DNA of 64,000 nt from Bacillota bacterium (GTDB lineage Bacteria; Bacillota; Clostridia; Acetivibrionales; DSM-1351), in NCBI GenBank assembly GCA_023409265.1, contig JAEYHZ010000008.1:248001-312000 (forward strand). Direction: 5' to 3'. Each line of letters opens with the position of its first letter. Positions within the stretch are counted from its first letter, which is position 1. Below the pieces are notes generated by a model that was not told the DNA's origin, searched no databases, and worked only from the letters and a program-made list of their open reading frames with translations. Below are positions 1 through 8,812 of the stretch, one piece after another. Made by a program: the position numbers and the translations under genes.

Positions 1-284
1 GGATTGAATTGAGCCTGTATATCAGACATTGGCTCCCCGTTTTTTGATCTGACCAAAATCTCTTCTACTTCCTTCTGCTGGGCAATCAATGCTATGTTTC
101 TTTGTTCCTTGTCAATCATGGAGCTGATAATGGTTGAGTTTTCCTTATTTATTTCAGTCATTGCAGATTTAGTAATATTACCGATGGTCTGGGTGGATTT
201 TAGCAGTGCAATTCCTCCCATTACTCCAATAGTGACAATCATCATTGTAATCATAACAATTGAAAGCTTAGCCCTTAATTTCAT
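1..284 (-). CDS. Methyl-accepting chemotaxis-type receptor, N-terminus (partial)
   Basis: An open frame starts at ATG 284, with AGGAGG at 294-299 on the minus strand, and runs off the left edge after 94 codons. Residues about 7-28 form one hydrophobic membrane segment. It is followed by a hydrophilic, helical, extracytoplasmic stretch (STQTIGNITKSAM and onward) typical of the ligand-binding part of chemoreceptors. No HAMP or signalling domain is visible because the gene is cut. The start overlaps the end of the upstream GGDEF-EAL gene by 17 bp, so the two are probably translationally coupled. It could also be another HAMP-containing sensor. Confidence 0.6.
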   Translation of the reverse strand, partial: MKLRAKLSIVMITMMIVTIGVMGGIALLKSTQTIGNITKSAMTEINKENSTIISSMIDKEQRNIALIAQQKEVEEILVRSKNGEPMSDIQAQFN

Positions 285-2340
285 AGTTTAAATCCTCCTG
301 ATAGTTAATATGAGATGATAGATTTTCTCGAATTTTCTCTATAGTGTCTGCTTCCTGCATAGGTTTGCTGAAGAGGAATCCCTGAATTTTGTGGCATTTA
401 TGCCTCAACAGATATTCCAGCTGTTCCTGTGTTTCAACACCTTCGGCTATAACACACAAGTCCATGGAGCGCCCAATTTTTACAATCAAATCGGTAAGTG
501 ATTTATTCTTTTTATTTGTTATGGTATCAACAAAGGACTTGTCTATCTTTAAAGTTGTTATTGGAAGCTGTTTCAGATAATTAAGTGAAGAATAGCCTTT
601 TCCAAAGTCATCCAGAGCTATTTTTATTCCCTTTGCGCGCATTAGTTTAAGTTTTCCGGCTATCACCTCGTATGATTCCATTAGTATTGATTCTGTTATT
701 TCAAGTTCTATTTGTTTAGGGTTTAACTGCAGAGCCTCAATTGTATCAATAACCATATTTGCAAAATCGTCCTGCAAAAGCTGGAGCATTGATATATTAA
801 CAGAGATAGTCAATCCTCTGAAACCCAGACTTTCAAGATTATTCAGGAATTGACAGGCTGTCTTCAGCACCCATTCTCCTATTGGAATTATCAAATGTGT
901 TGCTTCTGCAACCCCAATGAATTTTTGCGGGGATACAAAGCCCAGTTCAGAGTTCCTCCACCTTATTAACGCCTCAAATCCTGAAATTTTTCCACTTTTC
1001 AGATCCAGCTGCGGTTGATAGAATAACTCAAATTCATTTTTATCCAGAGCTTTTCTTAAATGTTTTTCTATATTCATTCTTTCCGCTATTTCTTCATTCA
1101 TTGGGTCATTATAAAACACAATTCTGTTTTTGCCGCTTTCCTTGGCTTTATAAACTGCAATATCAGCATTTTTTAATAATGAATCAATTTCACTTCCATG
1201 TTGGGGATAAATGGATACCCCGATGCTTACTGTAGTGTAAATGCTGATATTTTCTACTTCGAAATAAGGTTTGAAAGCTTTAAGAATACTTACAGCAAGC
1301 TTTTCCAGGTACTCCTTTCTGTTATATTTTTCAACCAGAACTATAAATTCATCTCCACCCAATCTGTATACAGTTGAATTGTCTATACAGTGTCCAATCA
1401 GTCTCTCACTGATCTTTACCAGCAGGAGATCACCAAACCTGTGACCCATTGTATCGTTAACATACTTGAAATTATCAATATCTATATAAAGAAGAGCATA
1501 TTTTTCTTCACTGTTTTCATGTATAAGGGAATTCAATCTTTCATTAAGCGCAAACCTGTTTTCAAGTCCGGTAAGCTGGTCATGGTACGCCAGGTAATGA
1601 AGCCTGCTTTCATATTCTTTTAGCTCGGTAATATCTGTATGAGAACCTGCCATTTGATATAGTACCCCTTTGTCATCAAAGGAGGCCTTTCCTCTGGCGT
1701 AAATCCATATATACTTTCCGTCCTTCCTTTTGAATCGATATTCACAATGGTAGTAAGGTGTTTTTTGGGTCTGATGATTAATCATTTTTTCTTTGGCAGC
1801 AGCCTTGTCCTCAGGATGAATAAAACATTCCCAACCATGGGCTGCCTCCAGATCATCCTTACTGTAACCTGTAATCTCATGCCATCTGTCGGAGAAGCTT
1901 CTCACTCCGTTTATTTCCTGCCAGATTGCATCATTTGTTGCCTCCGATATGAGTCTGTAGCGTTCTTCACTATCCTGTATCTGCTTTTGGTTAAGCAGAG
2001 TTTGTTGATATTGTTCTTCCAGCTCGGCCTGTGATTCAGCAAGCCTTTCATAGGCTTCTTCCAACTTTCCGTTGGCTTCGGAAAAATCATTCACGCTCTG
2101 CTTGAGTTCCAGCTCTGTTTTTTTTAATTGCCTTAAAGAATTGTTAATTAGAAAATATATCAGTATACCTGTAATGGCAACATACAGCCATCCCTTGACC
2201 AGACTGAAAAAGGTTACCATTTCCAAGTCTCTTACCAGGAGATTAAGCATTTTATCAGAAAGTAATATCCATACTGCTCCTGTTATCAGATATATAACCG
2301 TAATTTTCAGCGATATATCTTCCGGTTTCCTGCCAAACAT
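268..2340 (-). CDS. Membrane PAS-GGDEF-EAL c-di-GMP turnover protein
   Basis: This 690-residue protein makes and/or breaks cyclic-di-GMP at the membrane. It has two membrane segments (about 12-30 and 48-67), a coiled coil (68-122), a PAS domain with PAC motif (about 125-240), a GGDEF domain with an intact GGDEF signature at 328-332, and an EAL domain. The EAL domain has EAL at 456-458, a DDFGKGYSS loop near 577 and IAEGVET near 631, so the phosphodiesterase site looks complete. The RxxD inhibitory site before GGDEF is absent. The start at 2340 has a G-rich ribosome binding site. Its N-terminal two-helix module resembles that of the second GGDEF-EAL protein at 59683-61815, which points to paralogy. 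It precedes a chemoreceptor gene with which it overlaps. Confidence 0.9.
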   Translation of the reverse strand: MFGRKPEDISLKITVIYLITGAVWILLSDKMLNLLVRDLEMVTFFSLVKGWLYVAITGILIYFLINNSLRQLKKTELELKQSVNDFSEANGKLEEAYERLAESQAELEEQYQQTLLNQKQIQDSEERYRLISEATNDAIWQEINGVRSFSDRWHEITGYSKDDLEAAHGWECFIHPEDKAAAKEKMINHQTQKTPYYHCEYRFKRKDGKYIWIYARGKASFDDKGVLYQMAGSHTDITELKEYESRLHYLAYHDQLTGLENRFALNERLNSLIHENSEEKYALLYIDIDNFKYVNDTMGHRFGDLLLVKISERLIGHCIDNSTVYRLGGDEFIVLVEKYNRKEYLEKLAVSILKAFKPYFEVENISIYTTVSIGVSIYPQHGSEIDSLLKNADIAVYKAKESGKNRIVFYNDPMNEEIAERMNIEKHLRKALDKNEFELFYQPQLDLKSGKISGFEALIRWRNSELGFVSPQKFIGVAEATHLIIPIGEWVLKTACQFLNNLESLGFRGLTISVNISMLQLLQDDFANMVIDTIEALQLNPKQIELEITESILMESYEVIAGKLKLMRAKGIKIALDDFGKGYSSLNYLKQLPITTLKIDKSFVDTITNKKNKSLTDLIVKIGRSMDLCVIAEGVETQEQLEYLLRHKCHKIQGFLFSKPMQEADTIEKIRENLSSHINYQEDLNYEIKG

Positions 2341-2410
2341 TGTGCCCCCCTATCCAAGCCCTCGGCTTAAAAACATAAAATAGGTTAATTATAAAGGGTA
2401 TATAAACATA

Positions 2411-2456
2411 AAAGGATAAATTTGTATTATATTCCAATAATACAAGTTTATCCTTT
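2411..2456 (-). terminator. Long perfect hairpin after the response regulator gene
   Basis: The arms AAAGGATAAA (2411-2420) and TTTATCCTTT (2447-2456), plus inner arms TTGTATTA/TAATACAA, form an almost continuous stem with a short loop. It lies between the stop of the response-regulator gene (2526) and the start of the GGDEF-EAL gene (2340). The T-tract is weak on the minus strand, so it may be a terminator or an mRNA stability or processing hairpin. Confidence 0.45.
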
Positions 2457-2525
2457 AAACAAAAATGGAAATATGTAAGCACTTACCCCGAATTTTTTCG
2501 GTAGTTGTTATAAACAGTCATATTT

Positions 2526-3617
2526 TTAGGATTGTTGTCGAAATTCAGTGATTGTTTTTCCTGTATGTTTTTTAAAAATTTTACCAAAGTATTCAACGTC
2601 TTTGAACCCAAGTTGTTCAGCCACTTCATAGGACTTGAGCCGCTTGGTCCTTATGAGTTGTTTAGCTCTCTCCAGCTTGATCAAGGTCAGGTATTCAATG
2701 AAGGAAATACCTGTTCTTTGTTTAAATACCTCACTTATATAAGACCTGTTCATATATAAGTTATCTGCCACTGTTTGGAGAGATAATCCGTTATCAATGT
2801 TTTGAAGTACATAGTTGCTTACTATCCAGACTAAGCCCATCTCCTGGTAACCAAGTTGATAAGTGTTGAAAGCGCTGATAATATTTTGAACAGTCTTCAT
2901 AATATAATCCACTATCTCGTTAAATTCTTTAAATTCAAGCACTGTAACAGTATTCAGGCCGTTAATATCCATATATTTTTCCATCCAGCTGTTTTCATTC
3001 AATATACCTTTAATCACCAGTGGAACTGCTTTCTTCAGTGCCCCCTCCACCTTCATGACATCATATTCGAGATTAGCCCCTATCCGTTCAATTATATGAC
3101 GTATTGAATCAACTGCCTTTTCATCTCTGCTTTGAATCAATTCTATAATTTTATCTATGTCCTGACCTTCAAAGTATTCCTCGGTTCTTTCCTCGAATAT
3201 TTCCTCAAGTTTTTTTACCCGTTCAGTTTCCTTTTTTCTGCTTATTATATGCTCGGAAGCCCTGCTGAGGAGTTTTGTCAGTTCTTCCGAATTAGCCGGC
3301 TTGGCCAGAAAATCAAATGCGCCCAAAATCATTCCCTGTCTCGCATAGCTGAACTCATTAAAGTCGCTGAGCAGCACAACGCAAGGACACAGGTTTTTTT
3401 CAACTATCCTGCTTAATAGCTCCATGCCGTCAATTTTTGGCATCCTTATATCGGTTATAACCAGGTCAATATTATTCTTCTCCAGTTTCAAAAGCGCTTC
3501 TTCACCATTTCTGGCTTCATCGACAATAATAAACCCTGATTTTTCTCCCCATACAGGTATCCTTTTTAATTCTATCCTGACAATGTCCATATCATCAACC
3601 AGCATTACCTTCAGCAA
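2526..3617 (-). CDS. YesN-like response regulator with AraC DNA-binding domain
   Basis: A two-component response regulator. The receiver domain (residues 1-120) has acidic residues near the N-terminus and the phospho-acceptor Asp in DLVITDIRMPKIDG (near residue 56). A helical linker follows, then a C-terminal AraC-type double helix-turn-helix of about 100 residues (from GLSLQTVADNL to the end). TTG 3617 is preferred as start because GGGGGGC lies 6 bases before it. The ATG at 3632 lacks a ribosome binding site and would place the G-run inside the gene. It lies 48 bp downstream of the histidine kinase gene and is probably its partner, which would transduce an extracellular signal to a carbohydrate-type regulon. 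Targets are unknown. Confidence 0.85.
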   Translation of the reverse strand: MLKVMLVDDMDIVRIELKRIPVWGEKSGFIIVDEARNGEEALLKLEKNNIDLVITDIRMPKIDGMELLSRIVEKNLCPCVVLLSDFNEFSYARQGMILGAFDFLAKPANSEELTKLLSRASEHIISRKKETERVKKLEEIFEERTEEYFEGQDIDKIIELIQSRDEKAVDSIRHIIERIGANLEYDVMKVEGALKKAVPLVIKGILNENSWMEKYMDINGLNTVTVLEFKEFNEIVDYIMKTVQNIISAFNTYQLGYQEMGLVWIVSNYVLQNIDNGLSLQTVADNLYMNRSYISEVFKQRTGISFIEYLTLIKLERAKQLIRTKRLKSYEVAEQLGFKDVEYFGKIFKKHTGKTITEFRQQS

Positions 3618-3665
3618 TGTTACGCCCCCCATGCATCAATTCAGGAACGACCGTTCCTTCATTAT

Positions 3666-6041
3666 TTATCCGTTAAAAGGTACCGTAAAATAGATTGTAG
3701 CTCCAATGTCTACTTCACCTTGAATCCACGTTTTTCCTCCATGTTTTTCAATAATTTTCTTTACTGTTACCAGTCCTACACCCGAACCCTCAAACTCATC
3801 ACTGGTGTGAAGCCTTTGGAATATACCATAAAGCTTGTTCGAAAAAGCCATGTCAAACCCGACACCGTTATCTTTAACATAAAATATATATTCGTTTTCA
3901 GTCAAGGTACTGCCCACCCTGATTTGAGCCCTTTCTCTATCCTTTGTAAACTTGAAGGAATTGGACAGAATATTGGTTATAACCTGTCCGAACAAAATCC
4001 TGTCTGCCGTAATATTGGGAAGACCGGTTTCGATAATCAGCTCTATATGTCTTTCAGGGTCGGCAGCTTTTAATTCATTAAAACAGGAAACAAATCTTGC
4101 TTCGGTATTGATCTCCTCAAGATTCAGCTCAGATCTGGAGGCTGTTGAATACTGAAGCAGTTTGCTTATCATCTCAATCATGTCTTTTGAAATGTTTCTT
4201 ACGCTTGACAACATATACGCCATATCTTTGTTAATGACTTTGCCGTAGTCCTCCATTATGATACGGATATAACTTTCAACAGCCCGGAGGGGTGACTTCA
4301 GGTCATGTGATACCGTGTAGGTAAAAGCTTCCAGCTGGCTCACCACTGATAGCAGCTCCCTTGTTCTGTCCTTAACTCTTTGTTCCAGCTCTTCGTTGAG
4401 TTTTCTGACTTCATTTATAGCCATTTTATAATTTGTTATATTCTCAAAAACAACTCCGATTTGATTATTGTTTATCTTAAAAGCATTAACAAGATAATAT
4501 ATTTTGCTGTCGGGATAAAAGGTTTCAAACTGCTCGGTTTGACCTGTGTCTAAAACCCTTTTATATATAACCTGATTCCGGTTTTTCAGTCCGAATACCT
4601 CTGACCAGGTTTTGCCGGGAAGGTCTGAAATACTTTTATTGGTTTGTGTTTTAAAGCTTGGATTTACCTCTATAAATCTCATATCCTGAAGTCTTCCATC
4701 CTTATCATAAACAGGCTCAAAGACAAAATACCCGTTCATCATCTTTTCAAATAGCTGCCTGTAGCGTTCCTCACTGGATATGAGATTTTTCTGAACCTCT
4801 GAAAGTTCATCGTACTGCACTCTCAGCTCTTCTTCTGAAGCTGTCAGTTCCTCATAAAGCTGTGACAATTCGACGTTATTTTTTGCAAGCTCTTCTTTTA
4901 TTAATTGTATTTTCCTCAAATAGACCAACAGAATGAATATAAAAATCGTAAGGATTACAATAATGATAACTGTTGTAATGATGATATTCTTATATGTTTC
5001 AAGTAATGAATACGGTTTATTGATTATTATGCTTCCCTTGGGTATATGATCGGAACTGATTCCAAACCTTTCAAGCTGTATATAGTCAAACATGTATACA
5101 GTGGTTTTTGCTCTGCTAACAGGTATGTCTGAAATATTTTCTCCGTTTAAAATCCTTCTGGCAATAGCTCCAGCCAGTTCTCCCTGAACTTTTCCGCTGA
5201 GTATGCTTCCCCCGACCGCACCATGCCCAAGACCAAAATCATACAGATGAAATACCGGTACACGACTGTTATCGCTTATAATCTGGGAAAAATTTTCAAA
5301 GCCAAGAGCCGTACCTTCTTCATCACTATAATAAGTTGTAATTAGGATAATGCTGTCCTTACCGGCTTGTCCCACTTGAGCCAGTATATCCTTATATGTA
5401 CCCTTATTCAGTGGAACCAGACTGACCCCGGGGGCCACCTTTTCAACAGCATTTAATGTAATCTCCCAGGTGGATATCCCGCTTTCAGAATTATCAAATA
5501 TTACATATATTTTTTTTAAATCCGGATACATTTTTAAGGCATTACTTATTGTCCCCTCTGCATCCAGTTCTTCCACTATTCCTGTTACGTTCTTTTCACC
5601 CTTTGTAAGTTCTTCAACTCCCTTATTATTAACACCGCAGAAAACAACAGGTGCATTGTTAAACAGTTCATTCCTGTTGTCCAAAGCGAATTTAAGGGCT
5701 GCATCGTCTGTGGTTATTATTAAATCCAACTTTTTATCAGCATATTTATATTTAAGGTAGGATTGTAAGTGAAGCAGGTTTTCCCTGGTGGGATATGTTT
5801 TCCAATCCATATACTCCACCGATATTTCACAGCATTCCCCATTAATTTCCAGCTTACTTAGTATCCCGTCATTCTGGTTTTCAGACCAGGATAAACCCTC
5901 CGAATATGAATTTAATATTAAGACCCTGTTTCTTTTTATCTCCATCGCATTAACACCCAATCCTGATGGAAATGAGAGTATCAATATAATTGTTAGGAAT
6001 ATAAAGTATCTTAATAAAGAGGTCTTTTTCTTCAAAACCAC
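3666..6041 (-). CDS. Hybrid sensor histidine kinase with ABC substrate-binding-like sensor
   Basis: A membrane histidine kinase of about 791 residues. After a signal/anchor segment it has an extracytoplasmic domain of about 300 residues resembling the ABC_sub_bind family (VLILNSYSEGLSWSENQ, ITTDDAALKFA). A membrane helix (about 350-376), a coiled coil, a PAS domain (about 420-535), HisKA with the phospho-acceptor His in YTVSHDLKSPLRAVE (about residue 579) and a HATPase_c domain with NILSNSFKF and DNGVGF follow. GTG 6041 is chosen as start because GGGAG lies 10 bases upstream. An ATG at 6089 has no ribosome binding site. The kinase core resembles bacteriophytochrome-type HisKA rather than the YesM type usual for YesN regulators. 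It is encoded just before its likely partner regulator. Confidence 0.85.
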   Translation of the reverse strand: MVLKKKTSLLRYFIFLTIILILSFPSGLGVNAMEIKRNRVLILNSYSEGLSWSENQNDGILSKLEINGECCEISVEYMDWKTYPTRENLLHLQSYLKYKYADKKLDLIITTDDAALKFALDNRNELFNNAPVVFCGVNNKGVEELTKGEKNVTGIVEELDAEGTISNALKMYPDLKKIYVIFDNSESGISTWEITLNAVEKVAPGVSLVPLNKGTYKDILAQVGQAGKDSIILITTYYSDEEGTALGFENFSQIISDNSRVPVFHLYDFGLGHGAVGGSILSGKVQGELAGAIARRILNGENISDIPVSRAKTTVYMFDYIQLERFGISSDHIPKGSIIINKPYSLLETYKNIIITTVIIIVILTIFIFILLVYLRKIQLIKEELAKNNVELSQLYEELTASEEELRVQYDELSEVQKNLISSEERYRQLFEKMMNGYFVFEPVYDKDGRLQDMRFIEVNPSFKTQTNKSISDLPGKTWSEVFGLKNRNQVIYKRVLDTGQTEQFETFYPDSKIYYLVNAFKINNNQIGVVFENITNYKMAINEVRKLNEELEQRVKDRTRELLSVVSQLEAFTYTVSHDLKSPLRAVESYIRIIMEDYGKVINKDMAYMLSSVRNISKDMIEMISKLLQYSTASRSELNLEEINTEARFVSCFNELKAADPERHIELIIETGLPNITADRILFGQVITNILSNSFKFTKDRERAQIRVGSTLTENEYIFYVKDNGVGFDMAFSNKLYGIFQRLHTSDEFEGSGVGLVTVKKIIEKHGGKTWIQGEVDIGATIYFTVPFNG

Positions 6042-6301
6042 TAAATTAACACTCCCTTCTACAGAATTCAATAAATTATTATAAATCAAAATTAAACTTA
6101 TTCAAGTATGTAGATAAATTATTTATTCCCTGATTTTACAATATGAAACAATATGAACATATAACGGAAGAACCTTCCAGGTGCATTGCCTTATAACTTA
6201 TATTTTTTATAACAAGAAAATTAATGTACTAAAATAATTATCGGTAAATCTATGGCAATTTTACAGAATATTATCACTTAAAAAAGCAAAACTATAAATA
6301 A

Positions 6302-6480
6302 GGAATGATTAAATAATAACTTTCCATTTTGAAAGGGGCCTTTTTCCGAACTTACTGCGTTGTTTAAAAAGTACTGCTTGTCAGTACTTCGTTGTGATAA
6401 AGTAATTATTGCGTCCTCCGCCGCCTTATCTTTTGAAAATTTTCTCCCTTGAAAACCGGGTTTTATTATTTAATCATTTC
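6302..6480. repeat. R1 palindromic repeat, long copy, in the cooS leader
   Basis: A 179-bp element bounded by near-perfect inverted ends GGAATGATTAAATAATAAC and its complement at 6461-6480. It has internal hairpins, for example AAGTACT/AGTACTT at about 6367-6390. Related copies lie at 23232-23385, 24158-24290, 28364-28396, 28442-28476, 29501-29570 and 32013-32066. The element fills the space just before the cooS ribosome binding site. The rest of the 6042-6511 gap shows AT-rich DNA and no gene; no confident promoter was seen. Confidence 0.75.
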
Positions 6481-6511
6481 TAAATTTATTTTTCAGGAGG
6501 TTTAACATAAT

Positions 6512-8644
6512 ATGTCGGATAAAGATATTGAAAAGTCCTATGAGCGAAGCGCAGGTACCATGCGCGGAGATAATACAACCTTTGGAACAAAGCTTACCAA
6601 TGAGCATTCAAACGATCCAAACACACACACCGATATCCACAACCGTATCCAGGTTGATTATAGTAAGATCCAAAAATCTCCTCCCATGGAAGATGTCCAC
6701 AAATGGCAAAGAGAACATATTAAAAAGGATGACCAGTCCAAGGAAGGTTACCCTTTGAATGTTATTATTGACCCGGCAATGAGGGAAATGTATCAGGTGG
6801 TTCATGACGCAGGAATGACAAATGTGTTTGACAGGTTCAGCCAACAGCAGCCAATACAATGTAAGTTTTGTATTGAAGGTCTTTCCTGCCAGCTATGCGC
6901 AAATGGTCCCTGCAGAATAAGTGACAAGGTTCCGAGGGGTACCTGTGGCGTAGACGCTCACACCATGGTTTCAAGGAACTTTGTTTACCGACATGTAACC
7001 ATCGGAACCTCAGCAAACATATTCCACTGTCATCAGGCTGCCAGAACTTTGAAGGCGGCAGGTGAACACCCTGAGAGCGGGCTTATAATCAGAGACCCTG
7101 AAAAGCTTAAGAAATACTCAGATATGGCAGGTTTAAATACCAACCAGCCTATAGAAAAACTGGCTGTGGATTTTGCACAGTGGGTAATAGATGACATACA
7201 TTCACCCTACCATATTCCCTCAAAAACGGTAGAAGCCTTTGCTCCTGCAAAACGAAAGGAGCTTTGGAGAACGTTGGGGCTCTTCCCGGGAGGAGGCTAC
7301 AGCGAGGTTGCATATGCTCAGACAAGATGTATGACAAACTTCACTTCAGATCCTGTAGAGTTTCTTCTTAACAGTGTAAGGCTGGGTGTAGCCAATGAAT
7401 ACCAGGGCTTGTTCCTGCTGGATATTATTCAGGAAATCATCATGGGCACTCAGGAGATCGCTATGAAAAAACAAAACATGGGACTCCTGAAGGAAGGAAT
7501 GATCAATGTTGTTACCAATGGTCATATGCCACTGCTTGCCCACGTAGCCATTGATCTGGCATCTACTGATGAATGGCAGCAAAAAGCTAAAGCGGCAGGG
7601 GCCGATGGAATCCAGATTTTGGGTCATGTTTGTGAAGGCCAGCAGTTGATCAACTACCAGGGAACACACAATCAGAAGGGTTACGGCGGACAGGAAGGGG
7701 AATGGCTCTCCCAGGAATACCTGTTGGCAACAGGTGTTGTGGATATGTTTATGTTTGATTACAACTGTACAGTCCCAACAATGCCCCTTTTCGCCAAACG
7801 TTTCGGAACCAAACTTCTGAGTACACACCCCGTTATCCGCCTTCAGGGTACAGAAGCGCTGGACTTTGTTCCTGAAAAAATGAAGGAGCAGGCAGAGAAG
7901 GCGCTGGATATGGCAATAGAGTCCTTCAAGCAGCGTAAGTCTGAGAACAGAAAAACATATATTCCTCCTCACACCTCTGATTGTATGGTGGGCTTCAGTA
8001 CCGAATCGGTCAGGGCTGCCCTGGGGGGAACCTTTGACCCACTGATAGAGCAGATTGCAAATGGAAACATCAGAGGTATTGCTACTATTGTAGGATGTAC
8101 TACTGCACGTTACGGACAGGGCGGAAGCAACATCTTCCGTATAACTCAAGGCCTGATAAAGAATAATATCCTTGTGCTTTCAGGCGGATGCACCTCATCT
8201 GTTATGGAATACACAGGTCTCACAAATCCTGCTGCCGCAGACGAATGCGGAGAAGGCCTGAAAGCGGTATGCAAGCAGCTGGGCATCCCACCTGTGCTGA
8301 CCTATGGTGCTTGTGTGGATATAGGTAAAATGACACATACGGCAAAAGAACTGGCTGATGCCCTCAATGTTGACACAAACCTGCTGCCGCTTGTAATCGG
8401 TGCCCCTGAATACCTGGAACAGAAGGCTGTTGCCGATGCGTGCACTGCAGTTGCTTTAGGCTGGCTGGTGCATGTTGCACCTGTACCTTCCATCACCGGA
8501 AGTGACGTAGTAGTAAAAACACTGACTGAGACAACAGAGACCCTTGGACTTGGTAAAGTCGTTGTGGAGCTGGATGCCGAAAAAACAATTCAAATATATG
8601 TTGACCATATAGAAAAGAAACGTAAGGAACTGGGGTTGAACTAG
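6512..8644 (+). CDS. cooS: Anaerobic carbon-monoxide dehydrogenase, catalytic subunit (divergent)
   Basis: A Ni-Fe CODH that interconverts CO and CO2. It has 710 residues, longer than the usual 630-640 because of an N-terminal extension of about 70. B-cluster cysteines are C126, C129, C134 and C145. C-cluster ligand equivalents are all present: H337 (TNGHMP), C374, C419 (DYNC), C529 (VGCTT), C560 (SGGC) and C601 (YGAC), with the catalytic Lys in EQKAV (K638). The D-cluster region is unusual: C117-x2-C120 is present, while the position of the usual second Cys is Ser125, the pattern associated with a [2Fe-2S] D-cluster. An ideal AGGAGG site precedes ATG 6512. No cooC, cooF, acsB or hydrogenase gene is nearby, so its electron partner and role (CO detoxification, redox balance) are unknown. 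Confidence 0.93.
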   Translation: MSDKDIEKSYERSAGTMRGDNTTFGTKLTNEHSNDPNTHTDIHNRIQVDYSKIQKSPPMEDVHKWQREHIKKDDQSKEGYPLNVIIDPAMREMYQVVHDAGMTNVFDRFSQQQPIQCKFCIEGLSCQLCANGPCRISDKVPRGTCGVDAHTMVSRNFVYRHVTIGTSANIFHCHQAARTLKAAGEHPESGLIIRDPEKLKKYSDMAGLNTNQPIEKLAVDFAQWVIDDIHSPYHIPSKTVEAFAPAKRKELWRTLGLFPGGGYSEVAYAQTRCMTNFTSDPVEFLLNSVRLGVANEYQGLFLLDIIQEIIMGTQEIAMKKQNMGLLKEGMINVVTNGHMPLLAHVAIDLASTDEWQQKAKAAGADGIQILGHVCEGQQLINYQGTHNQKGYGGQEGEWLSQEYLLATGVVDMFMFDYNCTVPTMPLFAKRFGTKLLSTHPVIRLQGTEALDFVPEKMKEQAEKALDMAIESFKQRKSENRKTYIPPHTSDCMVGFSTESVRAALGGTFDPLIEQIANGNIRGIATIVGCTTARYGQGGSNIFRITQGLIKNNILVLSGGCTSSVMEYTGLTNPAAADECGEGLKAVCKQLGIPPVLTYGACVDIGKMTHTAKELADALNVDTNLLPLVIGAPEYLEQKAVADACTAVALGWLVHVAPVPSITGSDVVVKTLTETTETLGLGKVVVELDAEKTIQIYVDHIEKKRKELGLN

Positions 8645-8710
8645 TTATCGCCGCAAAGTTGAATTAACTTGTTCTAAAGCTGTAGCTTACAATTTATGAC
8701 GGCGGTCTGC

Positions 8711-8749
8711 AAAAAACGTGATGCTCCGGTAAAGAGCATCACGTTTTTT
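8711..8749. terminator. Bidirectional terminator between cooS and the chemoreceptor
   Basis: A 16-base perfect stem (AAAAAACGTGATGCTC and its complement) surrounds a 7-base loop and is flanked by A- and T-runs. It can end cooS on the plus strand and the chemoreceptor gene on the minus strand. Confidence 0.9.
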
Positions 8750-8812
8750 GATTCCATTTTTACGATTTATATAATTAAGGCATATTTGATTTAAAGATAT
8801 TGATCAAAGATC

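Noticed and set aside
2255..2482. A 75-codon frame over the start of the GGDEF-EAL gene and its upstream hairpin.
   Set aside because: It overlaps a strong hairpin and a well-supported gene start, with no conserved content.
3643..3658. Palindrome AGGAACG-ac-CGTTCCT between kinase and regulator genes.
   Set aside because: Short and with no promoter nearby; it could be a small mRNA hairpin within the operon. Not enough to call an operator.
7346..8149. A 267-codon open frame on the opposite strand of cooS.
   Set aside because: It lies wholly within cooS, has poor amino-acid composition for a real protein and no ribosome binding site. It is a shadow of the true gene.
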